From contig JBBMOL010000280.1 in assembly GCA_037954665.1 (NCBI GenBank), forward strand, positions 620,001 through 684,000: a stretch of DNA of 64,000 nt, written 5' to 3'. Both the position numbers and the translations under genes were made by a program. The stretch comes from Laguncularia racemosa. Lineage: Eukaryota > Streptophyta > Magnoliopsida > Myrtales > Combretaceae. Numbering within the stretch: the stretch's first letter is position 1; the number at the start of each line of letters is the position of its first letter. The notes under the pieces are model-generated. The model was given only the letters and a program-made list of their open reading frames with translations. It made no database searches and was not told where the DNA came from. Below are positions 1-10,624 of the stretch, one piece after another.

Positions 1-262
1 GTTTTGAGTTAATGAGCCCCTATATAGGCTTTTCATGGGTCTAGGCCCATTTGAGACTTTTATTATATGAGCTTTATTAAGAAAGGTTGGATTAGGCTAA
101 TTGATCCAATCAGCTTTATCCTAAGCCCACCATGCCAAATCTCCCTTAATCATCTTAAACCATGGACTTGACTTTTCAAGCCCTATTATCTTGGCCAAAA
201 GAGTCGAATCTATTAAAATATTAGGCTAAAATCTCACATATCGAATTTAGTCCTCTACAAAC
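1..262 (-). repeat. LTR-like sequence, minus orientation
   Basis: Read on the minus strand this stretch starts TGTAGAGGACTAAATT at about 262 and carries a CCTATATAGG TATA-like box near 20-30, as expected for a retrotransposon LTR. Bases 112-262 match 2285-2440 in inverted orientation, for example the shared GATTAAGGGAGATTTGGC. No internal retroelement domain is attached and the window edge truncates it, so the LTR call is an inference from the TG start, the TATA box and the repetition. Confidence 0.45.
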
Positions 263-1252
263 ATACACTCTACACATAGAGAATGGATGAATCAAGCAAA
301 GTGGACCATTACAATGCACATGTATGGATGGACCTGATTTGTCTTATGAGGCACAAAATGGAGATGCTAGTTCTTTTCTTAAACCTCATCCAACTTTGTA
401 GACATTTCTTTGATATTTTTAGCTCCCACTCAATGACTTCCAAGGCGTTTTCCTTGAATATTCTAATAGCCCATTGTAATATAAATGATTCAAAGTTAGT
501 AACAATGAAATTCTAAAGTAACTTCTGCACAAAAAGAAAGAAAGAAAGGAAGAACATTCTTACAATAGCATAGACTTCACATACAACAACTTCATTCTTT
601 TCCAACCTTCAAATGGTTTTCAATTGTTGATTTTTTTTTTAAGGTAAAGATTGGCAATGTATGGAAATGACCTACTCCAGCTAACAAAGATCTTCAAGTA
701 GCTAAAATGTCCTACAACGAAGAGCAAAACTCATATTGTGTGGTTCAATACAATTATTACAGTAATTCTATGTTGCTAATCAAACAAGATTGTCCCACAA
801 TGAAGAATCAACACAAGTGACATGGCTTGATGCAACCATCGCCGTCAGTCCGTGTTACCATCTAAAGCCAAGTTGACTAGAAAAAAAATACGTAACCTAC
901 ATTTGAAGCTCGGATATGTATGGAAATGGATGCATGGAAAACTTAAAGCAGTAATGAAGAAGAAGGAAGAGAAGTGAGATAGAAATATTAGATATCCATA
1001 TTTCAAGAGAAAATGATGGAGGAGGGCTTGTAAAATGACAAAATAAAAAAATGATCTAGAGTTCCTTTTTTGGTTTTGAATATGAATATTATGCACATGT
1101 ACTATAATTTAAGAATTTGGATTTTTTTTCCATGGGTGAGAATGAATAGATATTTAACACCTCACCAAAGTTTGTTATGAGGAATATTTCTCCAGGTTAA
1201 ATCTTGTTCCTATCTTTAATGAGGTGGAGCTACATAAACTTGGCTCTATTAA
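263..1252. other. no gene recognised
   Basis: AT-rich sequence with only short chance open frames. I see no conserved domain, RNA gene or repeat that I can support here. Confidence 0.5.
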
Positions 1253-1280
1253 GTATATATATATATATATATATATATAT
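1253..1280. repeat. (TA)n microsatellite
   Basis: Uninterrupted run of TA dinucleotides directly upstream of the PPR remnant. Confidence 0.9.
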
Positions 1281-1302
1281 GATACAGGCTTCCTAGTTGT
1301 AA

Positions 1303-1995
1303 GATGGAAAGCATAAAGAAGCAATTGAGCTATGGTATGGTTTATTAGAAAAAGGATTTACACCCAGCACAGCCATGCCAAATGCCTTGACTCATGGACT
1401 TTGTAAAGTGAATAATATGGAAGAGGCAATTAGGCTTCTTAAGGAGATGCTAGATAGGAACCAATTCTTAGATAAAATCACCTATAATACACTATATTTG
1501 GCTACTATAAGGTAGGAAAAAGTTGACATAGGGTTAAGTAGTGGGAAGAGATGATTAAGAAAGGTATTTGGTTAGAAAAGTATTCTAACAACTTGCTACT
1601 TCTTGGTCTTTGTAGTATGGGCGAAATGGATAAAGCTATTAAGCTTTAAGATGAATGTAAAGAAAGTGGATTAACCTTAAATATCTATAGTTATGGTATC
1701 TTGATTAAAAGTTACTACAAAGTGGACAAGATCCAAGATACGGAAAAAGCTTTTCAATGAGTTGGTTTTTAAGAGTGTTGAGCTAAAGGTAGTTTTGATT
1801 CAGCTTTAAAACTTCATGATGACATGAAAACTAGGAGGATTCTCCTTAATTGCTCCACTTATTCTTTATTGATGCATGGATTGTACAATATTAGGAGTGA
1901 TGATAGGGCAAGAGCTCTTCTAATTGAAATGAGAAAACAAAGCTTAAAGCTTAATGTTATCCATCAATCATTGATAGCTTGTGGAAGTTTTTAAT
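1303..1995 (+). pseudogene. decayed pentatricopeptide repeat (PPR) gene fragment
   Basis: Translation in shifting frames gives consecutive degenerate PPR motifs. At 1303-1514 the block includes NALTHGLCKVNNMEEAIRLL. At about 1538-1740 it includes GLCSMGEMDKAIKL followed by a stop, then IYSYGILIKSYYKVDKIQDT. At about 1800-1995 it includes TYSLLMHGLYNIRSDDRARA. Intact PPR proteins are organellar RNA-binding proteins built of roughly 35-residue helical pairs. Here at least four stop codons and frame changes break the array, there is no start methionine, and only about six repeats remain, so it cannot make a functional protein. The fragment lies between two inverted LTR-like arms (1-262 and 2285-2440), which suggests that repeats broke up the locus or carried the fragment in. 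The PPR assignment is confident; which PPR subfamily is not resolved. Confidence 0.8.
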
Positions 1996-2284
1996 AAATT
2001 CAAATTGAAGGCAATGTCACTTTGGTAAGTTTAAAGTGATGTGTGTGATTAAATGTTGTAGCAAGATTGTGCATTGTAACATGTAAATATATCTGCAACA
2101 CCGATGCTAGATTATCATGCCATGATCCATTTATAAACTAAATTTCATAAGCTATGAGTTCGTGCTTGATGTTAGTGTTGCTACTTCATAGTAGGCATGC
2201 GCTAAGTTGCGATCTAATTGTTAATAACATGCAATTGATGCCAAAAATACTTAGACTTTGTCTAAGATCTTTGGTCAAGAGGCA

Positions 2285-2440
2285 AAATGTAGAGAACTAA
2301 ATTTGATTTGTAGGATTTTAGCCTAATTTTTTAATGTATTTGATTGTTTAGGCCGATGTGACAAGGCTTAAAGAGTTAAGCTCATGAATTAGGATGATTA
2401 AGGGAGATTTGGCATGGTGGGCTTAGAGTAAGGCCAGCTA
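2285..2440 (+). repeat. LTR-like sequence, plus orientation (partner of 112-262)
   Basis: Starts TGTAGAGAACTAAATTTG directly after a purine-rich AAGAGGCAAAA that could be a polypurine tract, and matches the minus strand of 112-262 at roughly 75-80 percent by eye. Similarity stops near 2440. Confidence 0.45.
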
Positions 2441-3254
2441 CTTTGCTAGATTTTTCTTAAAAAATCAAAACCAATATATATTAAAAGAATACCTACTTAT
2501 CACCAAAAGCATTAGAGCTTTATTCAAGACCACTTACTCCTCCTCCCCGTTCCATTCATCCCTGATCACCTCCATATGTGTCAATTCTCCCATTAGATTG
2601 CTTGTAGCATGATCTTATGTAGCATGCACATGACCCTGTCACTTGAACTCATATGCCTATAGAAGGAAAGTGCACCTATCAAATTTTATAGTATAGTGAA
2701 GAACAAATATCAAGTGTCGATTTCACGAAAACTATGGGTATTAGTATTAACCTTTTTCCTATTATGAAATATGCAAAATTGAATAATTAAACTAATTAAA
2801 GTAAACACGAAAATAATAAGAATATCACTAATAAAAATAAGTACTCGAATAGTGAATCCCTCTAAAACTTTTAGTGTAATCAATTAATTATTATTAAGTT
2901 CCATTATTGTATTGTTAGATTGTGGGAATCTCTAAATTTAACTGATAGCTCTCTTGAGTCTATTAATTTCTAACTCTAGGTTGATTAATAAGAATTTCTT
3001 ATTAATTAAAACTCCTAGAATTGCATTACTTTCAATTTATGAATTCCTTTATTAGGTTTGATCTTAATTTAGAAGATTTATGTCATTCTATCCCTATGAT
3101 TACGTGCACTTCTTCCAGTTATGCTTGATCTATTCAAAGACATCACCTTTTGATCTCTATGTATGAAATCAAATACCAAATTAACATGCTAGCAATATCA
3201 ATCTAAAAAACAATTAAGTACACATATCTAGGAGAGAGCTAATGTACGCCTTAT
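2441..3254. other. no gene recognised
   Basis: AT-rich sequence. The part from about 2660 (ATCAAGTGTCGATTTCACG) resembles segments often seen in plant retroelements, but no domain supports an assignment. Confidence 0.35.
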
Positions 3255-3259
3255 CAAAA

Positions 3260-3760
3260 GCTTCCAAGACCGTGCTTCTATTGTCCTACCAATATTGTCC
3301 TAACATGCTTTTTATAGAATCCAGCATGAAATCCATCAATTCTTGGTGTTTTATTCGAGCCAATGCTATTTAAAGCATCACAAATCTCGTCTCTTCGAAA
3401 CTGGTTTCAGCAAGGTTATGCAATCTTGCTCACTCAATTTCCTACCCCCGTAATTTTCCACAAAAAAGTTGGAGATTGCAACTCTTTTTTTGTCCTAAAA
3501 AATATGTTTCATAGAACTTAATGATCTATTTTGAGAGGCACTGCTACTCTTGTATCCAGTTTCCTATGTGGTCAAAGAGACCAAGAATCCTTGATTTAAT
3601 CTCCTGGTTATGGTTTTCATGTGGAAGTACGAAGTTTTCCTATCAACCTTGATAATTCGCTGGATCTGGCTTTGCAGGCCCATCGGATTTCCCCTGTCTT
3701 TCTTAATTCTTCTAGCTCCATTCTTAGAAAGTCAAGGTTATTTATACTTTCTTGAGAGGG
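3260..3760 (-). pseudogene. LINE ORF2 linker and start of reverse transcriptase, broken
   Basis: Minus-strand translation gives EIRWACKARSSEL, then DRKTSYFHMKTITRR, then after stops ALNSIGSNKTPRIDGFHAGFYKK. This order matches the linker and first reverse transcriptase block (family pattern A-I-x-x-K-A-P-G-P-D-G-F) of plant L1 elements. Several stops interrupt it and it ends before the FxDD catalytic block. The hAT insertion at 3801 separates it from the endonuclease part. Confidence 0.7.
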
Positions 3761-4059
3761 GAGGTTGTGGAGGGAGCTTTTAGTGGACATAATTCCCTGT
3801 TTAATATCTAGGGCCGGCCCGCCCCGATCCGCACCAGCCCGTGGGTCATCGCGGGTTGGCCCGCACTGGCCCGCAAGGCTGGCGGGTCAGAAAAGTCGAC
3901 TCGCCCTACCCCGCGGGCCAACCCGCAATGACCCGCAATTTTTTTTTTCCTTGTGCAAAAAATTTTAAAAAAAAAACCCTACACCCACCCTTACCCCACA
4001 CGGCCCACCACCCCCCACGGCTACCACCACCACCCTACTATCCAATCTCCATTCTCCAT

Positions 4060-4290
4060 TCACCAAGCCTCCACCACCACCACCACCGACGTCACTCACC
4101 CACCCCACCCCACACGGCCCACCACACCACACCACACGACCACACCACACGCCACCACCATACGGCCACACGGCTACACCACACACCCCATGGCCACTAC
4201 ACCACACCACACGCCACACGGCCACACCACCACACCACGCCACACGGCCACCACACCACACGGCCAAACCACCAGCCACACACAATACAG
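4060..4290. repeat. low-complexity CACCACACGG repeats inside the hAT element
   Basis: Degenerate repeats of CCACACGG and CACCACACC. They open several reading frames rich in His, Thr and Pro on the plus strand and Gly and Val on the minus strand. I treat these as by-products of the repeat and not as genes. Confidence 0.8.
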
Positions 4291-4479
4291 TAGAGGACAA
4301 TAGTAGAGAAAAGAGAATTGTTTTACCTTAATTAACGGCGTCTAAAAGGTGGCCGGCGGTGGTGGCACAACGTCAGTCTAGTTGCGGAGTATTGGGGGTG
4401 CACAGATGGTGGGGTCTGGGGTGGGCTACCAGCTGCGTTGGAACTTATACAACCTGGCCGTATGGGCTGCTCTGCTACC

Positions 4480-4570
4480 AGGTACGGCCTGCGTGCGGGC
4501 TGTGGTCCTGCGGACGAGGTCGAGGTGCACGGAGCCACGGACGGACGACGGCCTGCGTGCGGGCTATGGA
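4480..4570. repeat. short direct repeat inside the hAT element
   Basis: CGGCCTGCGTGCGGGCT occurs at about 4487 and again at about 4550, separated by unrelated GC-rich sequence. Confidence 0.7.
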
Positions 4571-5531
4571 GTGTGGACTGTGCTGTCGCTGTGGTGTGGA
4601 TGTGGACTGTGGATTGCTGTGGTGTCTGGTGTGTGTGTGTGTGTTCGACTTCTTCAATGTGGCGTGGCATGGCAATTTGAACTGCACCCGTCGGCTCGGC
4701 GACGTCACTTCAAGTCTTCAACCTGTCATCTCACTTCTCAGTCGGCGGCGACGGTGCAGGGCATGGTCGTCATGTCGTCCTCGTCACGTCTAGTAGCAGG
4801 TCGTACGTGCGGGTCATCTCAAGCCGACAAGCCATTGCCGTGCCGTGTAGTTCTGCTTGCAACTGCAGAATCCGGCGGGTTGGCCCGCAACCCGCGGGGA
4901 TTGCCCGCCCCGCCCCGCGGGCTAAAATGGCCCGCACCCCTGCAGGTCAGAATTTTTTGGCCCACCCCGCATATTTTTGCGGGCGGGGCGGGTCAACCCG
5001 CAGACCCGCCCCGCAATTCCCACCCCTATTAATATCTATACTTCTCTTTGGAATAATTCTAAAGAAGTCCCTATTATAGGCTTTTATCTTTTCTTTTAAG
5101 AGATCAGGTCTCTTGCGATATGGAAAGAAGGGTAAGTTTAAACTTCTCTGATCGAAGTCTTAAAGCCCAAGAGTCTTAGCCATACGGGTTGAAAAAGAAA
5201 AGGCCTGTTTTATTGCTTAGATGTAATCTTTGGAAAGGCGTCTAGAAGGACTGGCCTACAATCCAATTGTTTGTAGTTTAGACGGAACAGCTTAGCCTTA
5301 AGGAAAAGGCCAAGCCAGCTTCAGATCACCCAGGCCCTATCAAGTCTAGTTTTGATAAGAGCTTTAATGTTTTTACTCATGCTGTTTCAGGTTAAAGGAG
5401 GGCTAATGAACCTCTTGACGAGAGGAGAACAGCTTTGGGACCATAGCTCGATCTTTATTCCAGAAACTTAGTATACCTCCTCCGAAGACAACCGCTTCCG
5501 CATAGATCATAATTCTATACCCTAGCGTCCT

Positions 5532-5915
5532 CTACAGATTCTCAACTTGAGCTTCTCTTGCCCTCATTTCCAATAGAATGAGGACAACTTGATAGAAAGC
5601 AACTAGAAGCTCAAAGATGGCCCGCCTTCTTGTATTGGCAGCAGAGCCTCTGGTGTTCCATGCTAGAACACAAAAAGGAATATGCCTCGTTTCCGGCATA
5701 TCGACATCCATGAGAACACCATTCAACATGGAAAATATAAGTCTACACAGTGCTATTAGACCTACTACAGGGTCCTTGAGTCTCATAACTTCCAGTTTCA
5801 ACCAACATGGCTTGTGGCTCGTAGTCAACAAAACTGGGGTCGGTTCTTCTAGGGTAAACATCCATTGCCATATTTCCCCCTCGTCCGCTAGAATTGTTGT
5901 TGGAAAGAGTGGCAA
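5532..5915 (-). pseudogene. LINE ORF2 endonuclease N-terminus, truncated
   Basis: Open for 127 codons. The last third has the hallmark opening of plant L1 apurinic endonucleases, with LAWNTRG followed by a basic helix and a strand ending in LLEMRA, where the family usually has ETR or ETK. The first two thirds resemble the ORF1 to ORF2 junction region. A stop follows at 5532. The GGGILSFWN strand of the same domain continues downstream in another frame near 5480. It is a fossil coding fragment of the minus-strand LINE. Confidence 0.65.
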
Positions 5916-6118
5916 ATCTAGGGGAGCTATTCCTCTTAAGAGTATCCTCTCTACAACTCCCTACAAGTCCATTCCCGATTCCACAAGTTTCTTTGTAGAT
6001 TGAAGATTGCAGCGCCTTTGAGGTCAATATGATCAGGTTCCCTTCCTTGACTGTATGAAGACCGTAAAGCCTGAAACTCGAAAGTGCTATGGCTTGCCAC
6101 GTTTATGACTCTTAACTC

Positions 6119-6131
6119 TACTCTGATACCA
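6119..6131 (-). other. primer binding site-like sequence (initiator tRNA-Met type)
   Basis: The minus strand reads TGGTATCAGAGTA, close to the usual TGGTATCAGAGC primer site of plant LTR retrotransposons, directly downstream of the minus-strand LTR that starts to its right. Confidence 0.6.
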
Positions 6132-8330
6132 TCAAACCTATAACCTATAATAACTGATATTCATCAATTTAATAAATCTCATTTTTCTAACATAATACAA
6201 GTACATCTCAATTCACTCTTCAATCCTTTGAAACAAATCTTAACAAAACATTCATGATCAAAATTTAAAGCAACTAAACTTCTAAAATTCACTAGTCTAT
6301 TATCTTCTAAAGAAAATCATCATTTTTAAATATAAAGAACTCGAGTTCCTAACTTTACTTAATCACCATAATAATAATACAAATCTTCATTCTTCCTCTC
6401 TTGTACATTCACTTTGAGGTTCACTTTATAAGTAACGTACCCTCTATGCTTGCATATATAAAAAAAAAAAAATCCTTGAGGGGTGTTAACACACCCAATA
6501 CATATAACCAGCAAACACATACTCATGATTAAACATGAAATAATTCACATACATTTATGCAAACATTAACATCAAACAAAACTTTTATGTTTTATTTAAG
6601 TCCACAAAATACTAATAGCTAGGTTACTCATGACCCCGCTAAACACATATAAGAAAATACTTAATACTTAATACGGTGTTAGGAATTGCCATTATGAGCC
6701 CCAATACTTATGAGTCTTTAAACCTTAATCATACTTAAAACTTAATATGTTGTTGGGAACTGCCACTACGGGCCTTAATACCTATGAGTCTAAAACCTTA
6801 AACCAACTCAGATCACTTCTAAGCATGACTTCACTAGGGACAACGTTACACAAGGATCATTAGGGTGTCCCTTAGAGTTCTGCCATTATGGACCCCTAGG
6901 CCGAGCTAAGTACAATCAACAAGCAACTTAACTACTTAAACCAATCCATCCAACTTAATCCAATTTAATACTATCTTAACAATCACAACAAAACAACCAA
7001 ACTTACACATGCTTGGAATCTTAGTCTTAAGCACATTTAGTCTTAGCCTTAAAGGTAGTCTATATTTATCAAAACACTAGTGATTCCTTCTTAGTACTAA
7101 TTTAAGAATAATATAAGTTTCTTAATTCTCTTCACTTAACTGTTATATGATTTCTTTTCTTACTCTATTGGAGTTTCTAGGGTTACACTATGCTTTTGGG
7201 ATGTGCGGAAGTTTGAATAAATGTAAGTTAAATTAATAAACAAAATATTTCTAAGTACACAGTTGTGCTTTAGGTCATGTACTTTAGCATGGTTGGATAC
7301 ACAATTGTGTATAATACCTATGTATCTTTCTATGTGCTTTGCATTTTTAACACGTCTAAATATATAGCTGTGTAGAGTGACCGTATATCTTTATGTGGAT
7401 TTTGTCATTTTGGCACACCCAAATACATAGTTATGCAGTTAACTGTGTACCTTTCTATAGATTTCATAATTTAACACACCTAAGTGTAGAGGTGTGTACT
7501 TCAATCATGTACATTTCTATATATAATGAGTGTTTTTGCATTAGGCAAGTGCATGAGCATGTACTTGACTATGTACCATGTTGTTCTTTACAAGCCATGT
7601 TTCCTCTTTTTCAATTCATTCCAAATTTTGAATTTTTGTGTTCCTAAGTTTAATTGGATCCTAATATTGCTTAATTTTACTATGATGTACGGTTTGATAT
7701 ACTTGTCAATTTTGTGATTTAGACCCCTTAGTTGCTTGATTCAGTGCTCATTCTACCTCTTCCTTGATCCAAATTTTGATGAACCATGTAATGGAGTTTG
7801 TTAAATACCTTAATTCTAACATCAAATATAATAATTTAATTGAAATTTATACTTGAAGGAATTGAGTTGGTCTCTCTTGTGGTTTTCTAGGTTGTCTTTG
7901 TAATCCAAAGAGTGTTCCTTTGGGTTGTTACTACGTAAATGGTAAAAGGGGGGAGTGTTAAGTCAACTTAGTTTATATACCCCATCGTGAAAATGACTAA
8001 CTTACCCCTTGCCTTTGCAAAAATCACATATTTAACTTTTTCATTACATTGTGATAAATTTTATATAACTATGATAATTTCGAGTAATTACAAACATAGT
8101 AGATTATTTCATCTGCTATTATCCTATCATTTGGGAATGTCTCTCAATACATTATGAGAGGAACTTAGTATGTTTGTCTTAGGGGTCTATTGAGAATCTC
8201 CATCTTCACCACTTCTACTAGTTGCCTTATGCAGTGCTCAATCGAGTGCATCCACTAGAGAATGGACGTATTTGTTGTATAGGGTAGTGTTAAAGCTGCA
8301 TGAAGAATCTCAGTCCTAAGATGATTCTCA
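6132..8330 (-). mobile_element. chromovirus-type LTR, minus orientation (right boundary uncertain)
   Basis: On the minus strand this region has a GGGGTATATAAACT TATA box at 7963-7972. Farther in is GACACC...GTAACGTTGTCCCTAG at about 6835-6890, also present in the plus-strand LTR near 58370-58410. It ends at a tRNA-Met primer site at 6119-6131. That order (promoter, long leader, primer site) fits a 5' LTR. The element body that should lie to the left is gone, replaced by the LINE remnant. The TG end on the right is not identified; 8330 is an estimate. Confidence 0.5.
7240..7530. repeat. imperfect tandem repeat of about 80 bp in the LTR
   Basis: Three to four degenerate copies. Each has a CACACxxAAxTACATAGxTGTG-like part followed by a GTGTACCTTTCTATxxATTT-like part. 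Similar motifs occur in the plus-strand LTR near 57840-58030. Confidence 0.55.
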
Positions 8331-8344
8331 TGTTTTGAGTCATT

Positions 8345-8399
8345 TTTTCACACTACTTTTTTAACTTTGCTTAACCTTTTGGGTTTGTAATTATCTTTT
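8345..8399 (-). pseudogene. possible gag-like fragment, left part
   Basis: The minus strand reads KAKDNYKPKRLSKVKKVV and a stop. It lies against the left end of the Tat-A insertion, and the frame on the other side of that insertion (31641-31824) appears to run toward it with a one-base shift. The basic composition fits the tail of a retroelement gag, but no signature motif is visible. Confidence 0.3.
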
Positions 8400-8404
8400 G
8401 CTTT

Positions 8405-10023
8405 TGTGAACACCTCATTTTTACTCTCATCTAGATTTTTAAAATAAAATAATAATAATAAAAAATAAAAAAATAGATAAAAGTCTGGTTTACGAAAAAT
8501 GAAAAATAAATAATAAAAAATAAAATAATAAAATAATAATAGTAATAATAAAGAAATAATAATAATAAACAATACTAAAAATAAAATGTGAATATATGGG
8601 CATCTAAATTAAGCTTGAGAAGTACAAATCAATAATGAATTAATAGAAGTTAATTGTATGAAATGATTGAGAAAAAGGGCTAGCCCAGCTAGCTCGTACC
8701 CACGCTTAAGGAGAAACAACAACAATGGAGGACATAGGTTTGAAACTTGCGAAAGGCACTTTGTGCCATTTTCATTTTTTTTTTCTTTCCAACTGCTATG
8801 TGGCAGCAAACCATTGGGTGAAAAAAGTCATGTGCCAGCCACGTGATCGTCTTCTTTAGTCAGTTGATGGTTATGGAATAGAAGGGAGAGGAAACTTGAG
8901 CAAATCCGAGCACGCTGAAATTGTTTTTGTAACTTTTTTGGATTATTATAACAAAAAAAAAAAATTGATAATTCACAAAAAATGACCCTAATATAATGGA
9001 TTGGCGTCAAATCTCTAATATTAAGCCAAATCTAAAATGAAAAAGAAAATCTCAACCACGGGTCAATTGGAGCTTATCAAGGTGATTCTTGTGGGCCTAT
9101 AAATAAAACTCGACTTTGCAAACTCGAGTAGGGGACCATTTTCATCCTTGGTCACATAAATCACACTCCACATCTACTTTCTCTCTTTAAACCTCCACGG
9201 TTGAACCCACCTACCATCTCTTTAGGATTGCACCTACTACACACAACCTGGAGCAACAATATAGGTATCAATAGGCTCCTAGAAGCTCAAGGATTTGAAA
9301 GATATAAACTTTTGGGTTCGATTTTGCTAAAATCCTACTTAATTGAAAGACCCAAATTTGCCCACTTTTGGTATTTTCAAAAGTTATGTTTTATTTTTTA
9401 TTTTTTTCAAAATTGGGAAATAACGTTTAGAATTTTCTAAAAATAATAATAATAAAAAATAAATTTTAAATGGTAATAAACGTAAGCCTAGCTTTTTTTT
9501 TTTTTTAATTAAATCAAAGCACTAAAGTTTTATAAACAAGAAAACTACGGCTTGTTTGATCTAGAATAGAAAGTACGTAAGTACTCTTATAGGGCAACTT
9601 TAAAAAAATAAAAAATATTTTCAAATCATTATTAGTATAATCATTATTTTGTTACTTTTTTTAAAGTATTTTCTTTTATGCTAAAAAGGATATTACAAAA
9701 TAAAATATGATTTAAATTTTAGAAGGCTAAAGTGGTAAGTTTAGGGTTTTAAAAAGATAGCTCACCGAATCAAGAATCTTTGGTTTTTCTTTCTTTCTTT
9801 TTTCTTTTTAAAGTTTTTGTTGACTAGTGTTCAAGTTAGGATTAATCCGCTTAATTAGTCATAAACTAATGATTTTTCCCAACTCTAATTGGATGGTGAT
9901 TCTAAATAGATAAAAAAGAAAAAAAATTTCTCTAATTCAAGTTGAGGGTTCGTGTTAAATGGGCATAGGATTTAATACAAATTGAGTTAGGGAAGAAAAA
10001 TTAAATTAAAATTAGACTCAATA
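8405..10023 (+). repeat. Tat-A 5' LTR
   Basis: 1619 bp, from TGTGAACACC to ACTCAATA. It carries the GAACTACGGCTTGTTTGATC block, followed by a degenerate GTACGTA motif that the Tat-B LTRs share, but lacks the CG-rich block present in the 3' LTR at about 31075-31250. Confidence 0.85.
8681..8746 (+). promoter_or_regulatory. tRNA-like pol III A and B box pair in the LTR
   Basis: TAGCCCAGCTAG (8681-8692) fits the A box consensus TRGCNNAGYNGG except near its end. GGTTTGAAAC (8737-8746) resembles the B box GGTTCGANNCC. The spacing is 44 nt and a T-rich run follows near 8775. The other three Tat LTRs have the same arrangement. Function is inferred only. Confidence 0.5.
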
Positions 10024-10026
10024 GGA

Positions 10027-10044
10027 TGATAACTCCATTGGGGA
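10027..10044 (+). other. Tat-A primer binding site
   Basis: TGATAACTCCATTGGGGA three bases after the LTR end. It is a decayed version of the TGGCGACTCCATTGGGGA site of Tat-B. Such sites in Ogre/Tat elements are described as matching tRNA-Arg. Confidence 0.65.
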
Positions 10045-10624
10045 CAAATAGTGAGCTAGCTACCTAAGCCTTCCGAAATTATAATTTATTCTAAATATCT
10101 TTAATTTGCATTCTTTCTATAAATATTTAGTTACACTAATGTTTATATTTTCCAGTGATATAGGGATTTGACAAACTTAGCCTTTGTCGATTTTTCATGC
10201 ATGTGATTGTGTGATTAGATACAGTTAAATCTAGGCCATTTAGGACCCTAAGACTGAGAGCCATTGTGTATGTTTTGGAAGAAGTGAGGTAATCACCGCT
10301 TAGGGCTGATTAGGCTACTCCTCCTAATGCTTCGATATGGCCCAAGATCCATTTCTTCGAAAATGTGGGAGGCCATAGAGCTTGGAAACCTTTAGAACCT
10401 ACCTCTTTGCATACATGAAATCATGAACCGACACATAATTAACGATGTGGCATCTTATAAAAAATTTTACACTTTAGAGTTTTGAGGCAATTTCCTTTTT
10501 GTAAGCATTTCATGTAAAAGGATTATTATTGTGGTGATTATGTATTTTTCATTACAAATTTGTAAAAATATTTGTTTGTAACAGAGAAATTTTAATTTTT
10601 TAACTCTGTTAGATAGTTAGCACT

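Larger units (their letters stand above)
3809..5028. mobile_element. non-autonomous hAT-type DNA transposon
   Basis: A 1220-bp GC-rich element bounded by an exact 8-bp direct repeat TTAATATC at 3801-3808 and 5029-5036, the target duplication length used by hAT transposases. It begins TAGGGCCGG and ends CCACCCCTA, giving short imperfect terminal inverted repeats of the TAGGGNNGG kind. About 150 bp at each end is packed with CCCGC and GGCCCGC motifs in opposing orientations, the sort of subterminal repeats hAT transposases bind. No transposase domain is present, so movement would have required an enzyme in trans. It sits in a dead LINE. Confidence 0.85.
3255..6030 (-). mobile_element. L1-type LINE remnant, interrupted by a hAT element
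   Basis: Read on the minus strand, right to left, the pieces follow LINE order. First is an ORF1 tail (5743-6027), then an endonuclease start with LAWNTRGSAANTRRRAIFELL (5532-5720). Next comes an endonuclease end with LDCRPVLL and NRPFLFQPVWL (about 5170-5300), then a linker with EIRWACKARSSEL and TSYFHMKTITRR (3600-3720). Last is the start of reverse transcriptase, ALNSIGSNKTPRIDGFHAGF (3290-3390). L1 elements encode an RNA-binding ORF1 and an endonuclease/reverse transcriptase ORF2. This copy is dead: much of the endonuclease is missing, frames shift repeatedly, and the catalytic reverse transcriptase core is absent. A hAT element at 3809-5028 is inserted in the linker. Confidence 0.8.

Noticed and set aside
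3841..4303. Overlapping open frames rich in His, Thr, Pro or Gly, Val
   Set aside because: They arise from CACCACACGG low-complexity repeats inside the hAT element on both strands, with no domain or codon signal.
5617..6003. 128-codon plus-strand open frame
   Set aside because: It is antisense to the minus-strand LINE ORF1/endonuclease remnant, which shows recognisable motifs.
7938..7970. AAAAGGGGGGAG followed by TGTTAAGTC read as a plus-strand polypurine tract and LTR start
   Set aside because: The minus strand of the same region has a TATA box and a leader running to a primer site at 6119, a better supported reading. No plus-strand element body precedes it.
8348..8572. 74-codon minus-strand open frame rich in Phe, Leu and Tyr
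   Set aside because: Most of it is the AT-rich start of the Tat-A LTR read through. Only the last residues could be part of an older frame.
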